From: Brachionus manjavacas
Taxonomy: Eukaryota; Rotifera; Eurotatoria; Ploima; Brachionidae
Length of the DNA stretch: 64,000 nt
Reading direction: 5' to 3'
Assembly (NCBI GenBank): GCA_019054805.1
Contig: JAHQIY010000009.1
Span: 310,001-374,000 of the forward strand
Numbering within the stretch: position 1 is the first letter of the stretch; every line of letters begins with the position of its first letter. The notes under the pieces were generated by a model. It was not told the DNA's origin. It saw only the letters and a list, made by a program, of their open reading frames with translations, and did not search any database. Of this stretch, positions 44,754 through 54,604 are shown one piece after another. Made by a program: the position numbers and the translations under genes.

Positions 44754-45170
44754 AGTCAAACATTTTATAGAGAATTTTTGTAGTATCTTAAAAGATTCTT
44801 TATAAAATCTCTAAAATTTGCCCTATTTTGAAGGAAAAATAGAGATATTTTAGAGATAAAAAAAAATCATTAATTAAAAAAAAAAAGAATCTTTGTTTTT
44901 TCTCTGTATTCTCTTTTAAATTTTTAATCTGTTCTACCAGTCAAAACGTTAAAAGAGATATTTTATAAATTCTTTCAAGATTCTTTAAAAAATCTTTATA
45001 AATTGAATTATTTTGAAGAAAAAATGGAGATATTTTAAAAATAAAAAAAAATCATTAATTTTAATAAAAAATCTTTATTTTTTCTCTATATTCTCTTTTA
45101 AATTTTTAATATGTTCTACCAGTCAAAAAGTTTTAGAGATTTTCTGTAGTTTCTTTACAGATTCTTTATT
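44754..45170. repeat. tandem repeat, about 180-bp unit, 2.3 copies
   Basis: Units start at CCAGTCAAA (44754, 44938 and 45118). The first two units (184 and 180 bp) both run through ATTCTTTATAAAATCT-like sequence, a run of A's, AATCATTAATT, TTTTTTCTCT, TATTCTCTTTTAAATTTTTAAT and TGTTCTA. The third stops after about 50 bp. Satellite-like. Confidence 0.8.
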
Positions 45171-46773
45171 ATTTATTTTTTATTATTTTATTTGTTTATT
45201 TTATGTTCCGATAAATAAAAAAAATTTATATATCTCCTATTTTAAGAAATAAATAAAAATACCCTAACATAATAATTCTTGTTTCTTAAGAGACTTTTAG
45301 ATTTGAGCATTAGACTTAACTACAAAGTCTCATCAATCAATCTTGAGAATAAAGTCGTGAGAAATAAGTTTTTAAACGAAGAACAATATTCGAGATAAAA
45401 ATTTGAAATGTCGGAAAGACAAAGCTATTAGCGATGTTTCAAAAAACATGTGATTTTTAGATTGTTCTCAAAAACCATTCCTAAATAAATCACAAAGCTT
45501 TTTAATTTTTAGTTAATTGATAAAATGTTTAATTGAATAATGCTGTACGCTAATTTGCTTACGGGATTGATAGCGGTTACTTTTTTTATTGATAGGTGCC
45601 ACAATTCACTTAATTATCCCATCTTTACTTTCAAGATACAGTTAAATTATCGACAAGCAGGCTCTCCCATTTAGAAGACAATAATTAAATCATTATGCGT
45701 ACTCTTGAAAGGTCATAAGTTCAAAATAAAGAACAACAATTCAAATTAATATTATTCAATTTAACGTTTATTTTTTATTTACATCAAAATTTTAATTAAA
45801 GTAATAAGGAAATTTTCTTCTTTTTAATATAATTGTTAAAAAGTCAAGTTAAAGTCCGAACTTAAATAATTTTTTTGAATTGCATACTTGGACTTAAATT
45901 TTAGCTTTGTCTTCAAATTTACCGCCTAAATAACTCCCTGAAACTGCAAAAAAATTTATGAGACCGCGATCATGACTGAAGAATTATCGTTCTTATTAAT
46001 TATTTTGGCGCCCTATTTTAAGTCACAGTCACTGAAATTAATGTCCAAGCCAGTCTTTCAGTTGTCTTAAGATATGTGAATTTTAAACAACTCTTCTTTT
46101 TAATTTTTTCTTGAAATTGTTTAACTTTTTGTTAAATTCTTGATTTTTAGATTTTTAAATGAAAAAAATATTAATGTAACGTATAGACATCATAACTCTT
46201 AATTTATCCCGAACCACAACAAAATTAGTGCTAATAACTTTATTGTCATACAAAAACCATTGTACATTTATCATCTGTTTTTTATTTTTAAGGATTTCGC
46301 TAGTAATAATCAAAAGATTTTATTACTTTATTTGAATTGCCTATTATACATTTTCTTTATATTATAAACAATAGAATAATATTATTTTTTACTGTACATC
46401 TAGCTTTATGGCAGCTTTAGTGATCATGATTTTGATCTTTGCTATCTAGATCCTTGAAAATTTTCTGAGGCACAAAATCATGTTTATTGACCTTAATTAA
46501 TAAATGTATACCGCTTACTGATTAAAAAAATTGAAAAATTGAAAAAAATCTTAATTGAAAAAATTTAAAGACTTTTTAGAGAAAAATAAAAGAAACTTAA
46601 TAGATTGTTTAGAGAAATTTAAAAGAAATTTTTTAAGATATTCTACAGAAAAATGTACGATAACCTCTAAAAAAACTCTACAAATTTCTCTAAAATTTCT
46701 TTAAAGATCCTTTAAAATATAGTTGACTGGGTAGTTTAATATTTTTTGTCCCTTTCGTTTATATTGGAATTTC
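45171..46773. other. AT-rich region with a MITE and an inverted satellite relic
   Basis: Apart from the MITE at 45830-46095 and the sequence at about 46540-46735 (which ends, inverted, in CTACCCAGTCAA as in the tandem units), nothing is seen. Confidence 0.5.
45830..46095. mobile_element. MITE, family M1 (copy 3), diverged
   Basis: The left arm TTGTTAAAAAGTCAAGTTAAAG and following TCCGAACTT resemble the left end of the 35.3-kb copy. The right end in reverse complement reads GAGTTGTTTAAAATTCAC. It is more decayed than the other two copies. Confidence 0.55.
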
Positions 46774-46990
46774 GGGTCTCCCCCATTAGGTGACCAAGCG
46801 GTCACGAAATATGTGACCAATTCAATTTCTCTCATTTGGTGACCAACAGTGGTCACGTATATTTGACCATGGAAATAGGTGACCAATATTTAAATAAATT
46901 TTAAAATTAAATTATTTAGGTGACCAACATGTAGTTTATGTGACCACTTAAACTCATTATGTGACCATCGACGTCATTTCGTGACCACTT
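46774..46990. repeat. left terminal repeat with GTGACC motif array
   Basis: Eleven sites (ten GTGACC/GGTCAC and one TTGACC) in about 210 bp. The outer 118 bp is the inverted copy of the right end. Probable transposase-binding sites. Confidence 0.8.
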
Positions 46991-47120
46991 AAATTTAAAA
47001 AAAAAAGAAAAAAATTTTTTTAATTAAGTTTATTATGAAAATCGAAGTAAATCAATGTTTATAAAAATGTATTTTCAATGTTTAAAAATACATTTTTATT
47101 AATAAATAAAATAAAAAAAA

Positions 47121-48108
47121 CTAATTTTTATGTTTTCTACTTTTATGAATCTTTAGACCTAACTCTCCATTCATGTATTCACCACATAAGTCACATTTTA
47201 TAGGATTTTTTTTACCGCTTAAGTTCCTTTTAACTAAATCCTCTGTTTCTTTTGAACATGTTGGTACAGTGTTTGACAATTTTTCATAAATTTGTGATTT
47301 GCTTTTAACACAAACAAAATTTAAATCATCCATTTTTTCTTGAACTAAATTAATTTCTTCGTCTTCAATTTCGTCTTCGACTACGTCTTCAACTTCGTCG
47401 TCAGTACGATCAAATAAATCATTATCTGGAGCAATTGTTTTAGTAGCTGAACTTGAACTACAAGAAGCTTCTATTGTAGCATCATCATTCTCATCATTAT
47501 CATCATTTAAATCAAAATCACCTTCATCATCAAAATCATTATCACGACCAAGTTCAACCAACGATCCCAGATCGGAATTGGAATCAGAACCTGAACCACT
47601 TTCAGACTCTGTATCTGAATTTAATGAGTAACAATCAACTTCTTCGTCAGGATCACCATTCACCTCTCGAACTAAATCTTCGAATTCACTAGCACTATTA
47701 TTAATTACATTTATTAAAATAAAACTATTATTGTTATAAGATTTTTTTACCTTTGACCAGGTGAATAAAAACGAGCAATAACTTTTAAAATTAAATCAAA
47801 ACTTTGTTTATGATTACAATTATTGTTGTATCTCCAAACAAACTCGTCGATGTATGACTGAATTTTAGAACGTTTGCAGCCATGCATTTCTTTAAATTTG
47901 TGCTTTTGCCACATTTATAACCAGTACAACGCCAAGTCAAAATTTTTTCTTTGGAGTCTTTTCCCCTTGTTCTAAATCGAAGTTCCATTTCTCTTTGATA
48001 CTTAGGACAATTGGATTTAGAACAGACTTGTGAAACATACACTGCACCAATTTCGCGTAACATATTAAAAATATTATATTCTTCGGAATCTTTAAATTGT
48101 TCATTCAT
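47121..48108 (-). pseudogene. deleted Merlin-like transposase with acidic and C2H2 zinc-finger tail
   Basis: From ATG at 48108: MNEQFKDSEEYNIFNMLREI, then a Cys-containing block (VCSKSNCPKY, WRCTGYKCGKST), like the zinc ribbon at the start of ISXO2/Merlin transposases. At about 47905 the frame shifts and continues as KRSKIQSYIDEFVWRYNNNC, HKQSFDLILKVIARFYSPGQ, which resembles the C-terminus of the same family; the DDE core between them is absent. A donor at 47751 and an acceptor at 47694 (57-bp intron) lead to 47694-47121: a long Asp/Glu/Ser-rich region and a final zinc finger, CDLCGEYMNGELGLKIHKSR then KH. The zinc finger is intact. This copy cannot encode an active transposase; a parent element elsewhere may. 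Confidence 0.7.
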
Positions 48109-48308
48109 TTTTGATTTTTAATTTTTAGAATAGTTTTAAAATTGTTTTTGGATTTAATATAAAATCTAACAATATTTTTTATAAAATTTGCTGTTTCATC
48201 AAGAAAATGATTATAATAAAAATTTGAAATTAATAATAATAAGTAAATAAAATTCATTTTATAAAATTAACTTAAATTTTGTAATAATATTTTATTAAAT
48301 TCATGTGA

Positions 48309-48500
48309 CCATTGTCATTCATTTGGTGACCATTGATATTCATTTGGTGACCTATGTACTCATTACGTGACCGTTGTCTTCAAAATATTGGTCACCTATT
48401 TCCATGGTCAAATATACGTGACCACTGTTGGTCACCAAATGAGAGAAATTGAATTGGTCACATATTTCGTGACCGCTTGGTCACCTATTGGGGGAGACCC
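48309..48500. repeat. right terminal repeat with GTGACC motif array
   Basis: Eleven GTGACC/GGTCAC-type sites (one is GGTCAA) in about 190 bp. The inner sites are not part of the perfect inverted repeat but keep the same motif and a spacing of about 15-25 bp. Confidence 0.8.
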
Positions 48501-48507
48501 GGAATTT

Positions 48508-48554
48508 CGGCATAACGAATACCGAATTTTCCACCCGACTAGTTCGTTATGCCG
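48508..48554. repeat. 12-bp perfect inverted repeat next to the Merlin insertion
   Basis: CGGCATAACGAA (48508-48519) and TTCGTTATGCCG (48543-48554) with a 23-bp spacer, starting within the last base of the target duplication. Part of the pre-insertion target site. Confidence 0.75.
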
Positions 48555-49117
48555 AGGATTGATTTTAAGGATTCCGGACTAGATATAGAATGTCAAAATG
48601 TAGAGATGGCCCAGTTTAATAGGTAAGAAGAAAAAATTAATACAGTTTTATTATTAAATTCAAAATTTTTTTAATCTTATTTTATTCATTTGAATAAAAC
48701 CTTAAAAAGATTTAAAATGATTCTTATTCATTACCAAATACTTTCCAGAAAAAGTATCAAGCTTACAGCACTCTAAAAATGTTGAAACAGAATTTTAAAT
48801 TATTGATCCAGTACCAAGTCTAAATTATTTATTCGAAATAAATTCGAAATTTGTTTCTAAGTTATTGAAAAACAAATCGTCCTTCTATTTTGTCGCACTG
48901 CCTCTATTTTTCATTCTGGTCTAAATACTAACGCTAAATTAAAAAGTTTTTTTCAAAAATTTCTTAGTTAAATAAAACCACTACTCAGGGTTACATTGGA
49001 ACCTTAAATTTAAGCAAAAGATTTTGAAAAAAACAGGCTTGGAAACAAACAGGAAACAATCAATATTGAATACCTTTTATTCGAATATTAAATTTTAAAA
49101 ATATTTTAATTAAAAAT
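48555..49117. other. AT-rich intergenic
   Basis: Nothing identified. Confidence 0.5.
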
Positions 49118-50003
49118 TTAAGCTTCATTTGTTCTTTTTAAATGAATGTGCTCCAATTTTTTCTCAGGTTCAGTTTGCTGACTTTTGTGCTCGATTGGCA
49201 CACTTCTATACGAACGAGTAAAATCAACATTTAACGGAGCTTCAATCTTAATCGCATTGTTTTCGCGAACACATTTCAATTGATTAAATTCTGTGTTTTC
49301 AGGAAGGGTAGTTCTCTAAAGCGATAATTTTAAATTAAAATAGCAGAAAAGAGTTAACAAAATTTACTTTATAAAAATAAAATTTAGAAGTCTTATCAGG
49401 TCTTTCGATTTTATCCTCCACTCTAAAAACCAAATCTCTGTCCTTAACACTAACACTAGCATTATTTGGATCAACATTTTCTGGCAAAACAAATTGCATT
49501 TTTACCATCTTTAAGCCATTTTTATCAACAATTTGGGGAAAAAGATCCTGATTCGAACTTTGCTCAGTTTCTTTTAATGGAACTTCCACTACAAGCTTAC
49601 CTCCAGTAGCCATAAAACTAACCATTTTGTCCTTTTCGCAGTTATCAGGAAGACTAAATGTTTTTTTAAACTCACGAACTGAGAAATCCTCACCATATTT
49701 TGACTCCTCTCGACCATGAACAACTAACTTATTGTTTTCAGTAATATCGGTTGTAACTGATTTGGGAGAAAAACCAACACAGTCCAATGTTATTCGATAT
49801 TTCTGTGGAACCTTGGGAAAAAGAGGCATATAGTTCAAAAACTCGGGCCTATTTAGCCATTGCAGATTTCGGCTAATGGTGTTATCTAATTCGTCAAATG
49901 GATCAAACAAATCCAAAGTATTTGGACCGTGGACAGGCTCTCTGAACCATTGGTCCATATCGAACATGGATCGAGGGAAAAAGCGATGCTGTAATAAAGC
50001 CAT
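49118..50003 (-). CDS. small heat-shock protein with two alpha-crystallin domains
   Basis: Exons 50003-49368 and 49315-49118 (intron 52 bp) give 277 aa. N-terminus MALLQHRFFPRSMFDMDQWF is typical of sHSPs. The first alpha-crystallin domain (about 70-150) has YRITLDCVGFSPKSVTTDIT, KLVVHGREE, VREFKKTFSLPDN and GKLVVEVPL. The second begins at MVKMQFVLPENVDPNNASVS, continues LVFRVEDKIE, and crosses the intron into RTTLPENTEFNQLKCVRENN and AIKIEAPL. Each ends in a motif like the G-x-L/I-x-V/I end of the domain. Single-domain sHSPs are about 150-220 aa; tandem-domain forms are known, for example in flatworms (Hsp36-type). It acts as an ATP-independent holdase in oligomers. I see no clear heat-shock element in the first 200 bp upstream. 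Confidence 0.9.
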
Positions 50004-50384
50004 TTTTAAAAAGTATTACGAATTTAGTGTCTAGATAAATAAAACTTAGGTTTTTATAGAAAAAGAGATTTTTTTATTTTTAGACCATCAAATGTTTTAT
50101 TTTTAGTTGAAGAAAAAAATCTCAAAAATTTTTATTTTCATCTCTCTAAATAAATGGCTTATTTTCAAAAATATTAGTTAAAAGATTTAAAAAAAAGAAT
50201 TTACAGCTCTTTCAGAATAAAAAAAAAACTTAAATAAGATAAAATAATAAAAAAGGATTAAATAATGAAAAAAAATTAAAAAAATTGAAATAGCTAGAGG
50301 TTAGACATGTTTAAATATTTGATAGTTCAAGATAAAAAAGAAATTGTTTGGTATTATTTTATTTCAATTCGGGCTATCAATAAT

Positions 50385-50500
50385 AATTGTCCCTGTTTTA
50401 TCCTAGTGGATAATGGGCAGGCGCTCATCTCCTTTTCAAGTACCTTTTTGAGCAACGGCTTCGATCTGACACAGAGGCTACTGCATCGAGTTGATCAGCT
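50385..50500 (-). mobile_element. short LINE fragment (family B)
   Basis: About 115 bp is highly similar to 44565-44685 (shared GTGGATAATGGG, GGCGCTCATCTCCTTTTCA, TCTGACACAGAGGCTACTG). Same orientation as the 44.3-kb copy. Confidence 0.75.
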
Positions 50501-50779
50501 ACACCGCAACTATTACCCAGTCGAAACTGGGGCCCCTATTTTTATGATGAAAGAGGTTTTTAAAATTTGCTCAAATTACAGTTTAAGCAAGAGAATGGGC
50601 TAACTGACTCCGTTAAACTTTGCTTAAAAAATATTAACGACACACGTACTTTACGCTACTTATTAATTTAAGGAAGTCATTTGGTAGTTCCAGTGGAACA
50701 AATATTGGTGATTAGTTTTTTTTTTTTTTATTCACCTTTTTTTATATATTTAAAAAAATATTGTTAAACTTTTTGTTAA

Positions 50780-50830
50780 TACTCTTTCTCCTTCAATGGA
50801 GGTTAATTTAACAATAAATAAATAAATAAT
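50780..50830 (+). repeat. retroelement 3' end with AAAT tail (family E)
   Basis: CTCCTTCAATGGAGGTTAATTT followed by AACAATAAATAAATAAATAA. The same layout is seen inverted at 57629-57680. The CTCC..GGAG inverted pair can form a small hairpin. Confidence 0.55.
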
Positions 50831-51260
50831 TAAAGCATAATTTTGTTTGTTTCATTTTAAATTTTTTGAAAGTGAAAATTAAATTATCATAGATGATTTT
50901 TTTACAAAAATTTCAAATTACAAAAAGCGGTTGAGTAAAAATTATGTGAACATTAACTTTAATAACAAGTTCCTCAATTTTCTTTAAATTTAGAAAAAAA
51001 AGATTCATTTATTTTTTTAAGTGCAGTTTTTTTATGGATATTTAAATTTGAGTCAATTTAATTGCAGCTTTTACTCTAAAAAAAATTTGAAAATACATTT
51101 TTCTTAATAAATTGACACACAAATTTTGTGCAAATTAAGTTTTTATAATAAAACAATTATTTAAAGGCAAGTTTAATTGCTAAATAGGCAAAAAAATATT
51201 AATTAATATGTTAAAATTTTCTTTTGACCTCAGAAAAGGGGGTAAATTTAATTTTTTTTT

Positions 51261-51303
51261 TGAAAATGGGGGGGACTTTCGCCACCATATAGCTACGCCA
51301 CTG
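51261..51303 (-). mobile_element. hAT-type terminus, solo end
   Basis: On the minus strand it starts CAGTGGCGTAGCTATATGGT and continues to a run of seven C/G, the form of many hAT terminal repeats. I found no matching second end or transposase nearby. Confidence 0.5.
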
Positions 51304-51704
51304 TGCATCGGAAGCAAGCATGATGTTGCTCGAAAAACAACAGAAAAAATGACCATTAAATTTATTAATTTTGGACTTTCTTAATTTTAATTAATTTAAA
51401 ACTCGATTAATTTAAAAATTAATTTTTTTTTCTTAAATCTTTTTTGGTTTTGAAAAAATGTGGCACAAATGCAGCATATTTTTTAAAAATAAGATCATCA
51501 TTTAACTATTTAAATATTTTATTCAAAAAATAAATTGGAAAATTATTTTAACTAAAATAATCTCCTTAAAAACCATTGACTGAACCATAATGACAAAAAT
51601 ACTTTTTCTCATTTTGCAAACTTCAGTTATCTCTGAATACTCATTTAAAGAAATATTATTTTTTTACATAGCGAACAAGTGTTAGCGATCTTTTAACGAA
51701 AAAA

Positions 51705-51881
51705 ATGAATGACGACGAAAAGTACCAGCACGAAGCAAAGATTGCACTGATACTCATAATTGTCTTGTTTTGTCTGTTCATCATATCTGTTATCGTTACA
51801 TTAGCAGTGTGCTTTTATATGTTTCGAAGAGCCAAAAAAGCATCTACCAAAAAGCAACACCAAACCACAGTAAAATCGTAA
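51705..51881 (+). CDS. 58-aa single-pass membrane microprotein
   Basis: ATG at 51705, stop at 51881. The N-terminus is short and charged (MNDDEKYQHEAKIA). One strong transmembrane helix (LILIIVLFCLFIISVIVTLA, then VCFYMF, about 15-40) is followed by a basic tail (RRAKKASTKKQHQ). That pattern predicts N-out/C-in by the positive-inside rule. The composition is clearly less AT-rich than the flanks, and it ends about 100 bp from the convergent SETD4 stop. It has no recognised family. A small ion-channel or transporter regulator is possible but unproven. It was found by reading codon structure, as it is too short for most gene finders. Confidence 0.6.
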   Translation: MNDDEKYQHEAKIALILIIVLFCLFIISVIVTLAVCFYMFRRAKKASTKKQHQTTVKS

Positions 51882-51978
51882 ACAGTTAAATTAATCGAAA
51901 TCTTATAAAATTTTTTATTTTAATTTTTTTTTTGCTGGAAATTTTTAATAAAAAAATTCAATTAAATCAATTTTTATT

Positions 51979-53494
51979 TCAAAACATCAATGCCCATCTT
52001 TCTTCATCATTAGCCAAGCTAGTATTAAACTCAACAATCGACTTGCAATTTTTAATTAGATCTCTACTCATTTCGAAGTGATAACTTTTTTTTACTTTGT
52101 CATCCAAATCTTCTAATTTTTGAAGAGACTTTTCAAAATCTCTACCAACACTGTCTAGCAGCTTTAAAAATAATCTTTTACAATCTTTAAAATTATTGAT
52201 GTCATAGAAATTGTAGTCATGGGTCGAAATTTTGGCTTTTTTTGATTGATTTTTAGTCTGATTAAAACAAGAAATTAAATCTAAAAATTTCAGCAAGCAC
52301 CATGAAGGACCCTCGGACCGATCACATGTCAAGTCAAATAATAAATTTTTTTGAATACAACAGTTCCATATGAATTGCTCAGTAGTGTCATCCACTTCGA
52401 TCAACTCTTTTAGTGTCTCAAAACTAAATGAAAGCTTGTCATAAATATTACTATTGATTATAAAGCCGTACTCGATCAAAAGAGTTAAGTTGTCATGGGG
52501 GCCATAAGTGATGTACACTTGGTCACCTTTTCTGATTGCCAGACAATCCGAGTTTTCGGATGCTTGTGATTTAAGACTAAAAACTTGAGTTTCCTTGTCA
52601 AAAAGAGCGTATGCATTAGGCTCATTTGAATGGTTTAGAAAGTCAAGATAGGGAATTAGACAACAAAGGTTGTTGCGCACTTCTTCACTTGTTTCAAGGC
52701 ATCTTTCGTACTCGGCCAAAGATGAGCATTTCACGGCTCGTTGCATCTCTCCATCTGACTCTTTGATTTTGCCAAAGTATCTATTTGCTTGAGATATTTC
52801 GTTTTTGTCGCATATTTCGCTTTCTTTTGCGTGAAAGCAGCGCGAATTTACGCTGCAAAATATCCATCTAAAATTATCTCTGGTAAAGTTGGTGCATAAG
52901 TCTTCAATGTCTTTGTTTGTGAAATCTGTCTTGTATTCGTGCAAAAGGTTTGAAATGAAGTTAAATTTTAAATCTAATTTTTGTAAGCGTTTTAGAATTT
53001 TTCTTTTAAAGCAGTCCGGCAACGAGTCGATTAGGCTTTTGTCAAAGTATTCCGGAGTGTCATAAGTGTGAGGCAGCGAGTTTATAAATTTTGAGAAGAA
53101 TGAATTTTTGGCAAATTTTTGCTCTATCATGAAAAGGTAAAGAGCATCCAAGCGATTGAGTTTTAAATTTTGACCATTGGGTGCATGCTTCTTAGCGTAC
53201 CAATCTAAAAATTTTACCAAAGAATCGCTTTTGAACGCGTTTCTGTAATTGATTTGAAATTTTAGAGGAAATTCCAATATTGTAGAGTTTGGTTCATAAT
53301 CTTTTTGGGAGATGACACAGCGTCCCTCGCAATTATTCTCCGATTGTACTAGGAATAAATTTTTTTCTGCCCCTAGATCAACATTATTTTCCTCTAACCA
53401 GGCACATAGATCTCGAACAATTGCATCAACCCTTAAATAAGCTTATTGAATAATTAATTAACTTTTCTATAATATTTAATTTAGATACTCACAT
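51979..53494 (-). CDS. SETD4: SET-domain methyltransferase, SETD4-like
   Basis: Exon 2 is 53431-51979. The preferred start is an ATG split by a 61-bp intron: AT at 53494-53493, donor GTGAGT, acceptor at 53432, then G at 53431, giving MVDAIVRDLCAWLEENNVDL; 484 aa. The SET N-terminal part matches the split-SET layout of SETD3/SETD4/RLSMT, with an inserted helical region. The core motif is CLIPYLDFLNHSNEPNAYAL (NHS for SAM binding), and the catalytic-Tyr region is DQVYITYGPHDNLTLLIEYG. The C-terminal helical substrate-binding part is about 190 aa. The family methylates lysine or histidine on proteins (SETD4: histone lysines reported; SETD3: actin histidine). SETD4 is favoured from IPYLDFLNHS and YGPHDN-LLxEYGF. 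Confidence 0.85.
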
Positions 53495-54604
53495 TTTTTA
53501 CTTTTTAAATTTTAATGTTTTTTATTTTCAAAATAAAAAAGGGGTATTTTTTTTCGTTACTATTGTCATAATTAACTTAAAAATAAATCATTAGAAAAAT
53601 TTTTTATTCTGAAGATTAGACAATTTTTTTAAACATAAGGTTACGGGTATTAAAAGAGTCCTGACTTTGATTGAAAACGATTTCAATCTCAAATAAAGTA
53701 ATTAAAAGGTAATTTAATAATTTATTTATTAATGGCTATAAAATTATTATTTTTAAAAAGCATTAGAGAAGGAGCTAAAAATTTTACCTTCTACTAATTT
53801 AATTTTTTAGTGGTATTATGAATTTTCATCCAAAAATTCCAAAATTTAATTTCTTTATAAAAATAAGGATTTTGGGTTATTTATTTTTCTCTAAGTAGTA
53901 AACGGTGAAGCAAACAATTTTGCATTTAATCATCTAGTTTAAAGAAATAGATAAAAGTAATCTTCAATATATTAATTAATTTTAAATCAAATTGGTTTAA
54001 ATTTTTGTGTTTGAATTACAAAATGTATCCAATGTTGAAATTACATTGAAAAAGTGCGATGTTTCAAATTATTTTTTCAGTCTCAAATAAAAAAATAATT
54101 TTAAGTTAATATTGCAAGCATGAAAAACTTTGTGTTTTGTTTATAATTTTTGACTTTGAGTTTGTGATGTGATGATCCTTAAGATAATATTTGTTTAAAA
54201 ACTATCGAGGCTCTGTTTTGCATATGTTGTAAATTGTGTTTTCGTTAAAATGCATCAAATGAACGTCAATTATCACTAAAGTCAAAATTTATAAAGAAAA
54301 AAATAAAGTTTTTCGGGTCTAGTCGGTTAGGTGAACTATGGTTAACCTGTTACTGGAACAATTGTCGTTCTCAGATTTTATGAACTATTAGTTCACCAAA
54401 TCTAAAAGTTGTTTTCCTTTTTTGAAATTTTTTCATCAATTTAGAAAAGAGCTAAATGTAATATTCATAAATAAGATAGAAAAAATAATAATTACAAAAA
54501 AAATTCAAAGTTGGGCGGAGTAGTTAAAATTTGCCAAACACTCGAAGGGTTAACAATTAATTTTAGTTATCTTAAATTTTTATTATGTTTGTTTAAAGGC
54601 AAAG
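53495..54604. other. AT-rich intergenic with an inverted repeat copy
   Basis: Contains the inverted fragment of repeat R1 at 53995-54121. Otherwise nothing identified. Confidence 0.5.
53995..54121 (-). repeat. dispersed repeat R1, inverted partial copy
   Basis: In reverse complement it matches 34148-34280 (AACATCGCACTTTTTCAATGT, GGATACATTTTGTAATTCAA). Confidence 0.75.

Larger units (their letters stand above)
46774..48500 (-). mobile_element. Merlin/ISXO2-like DNA transposon, internally deleted
   Basis: The element is bounded by GGGTCTCCCCCA and its reverse complement TGGGGGAGACCC (one mismatch), with inverted repeats nearly identical over about 118 bp. It is flanked by a perfect 8-bp target duplication GGAATTTC (46766-46773 and 48501-48508). 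Merlin elements make 8-9 bp duplications. Each end holds eleven GTGACC/GGTCAC or close variants in both orientations. The interior (minus strand) encodes transposase N- and C-terminal parts and a zinc-finger tail. The perfect target duplication and the near-identical TIRs suggest a recent insertion. Confidence 0.85.
50004..51704. other. intergenic with LINE, LINE-tail and hAT-end relics
   Basis: AT-rich. It contains three repeat relics listed separately. The last 100 bp are the presumed promoter of the 58-aa gene. Confidence 0.5.

Noticed and set aside
44754..45170. Possible CRISPR-like array
   Set aside because: Units of about 180 bp without repeat/spacer alternation, in a eukaryotic genome; it is an ordinary tandem repeat.
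48367..48582. Frame with sequence mirrored at 46701-46886
   Set aside because: The two frames match because they are the terminal inverted repeats of the Merlin element, not duplicated genes.
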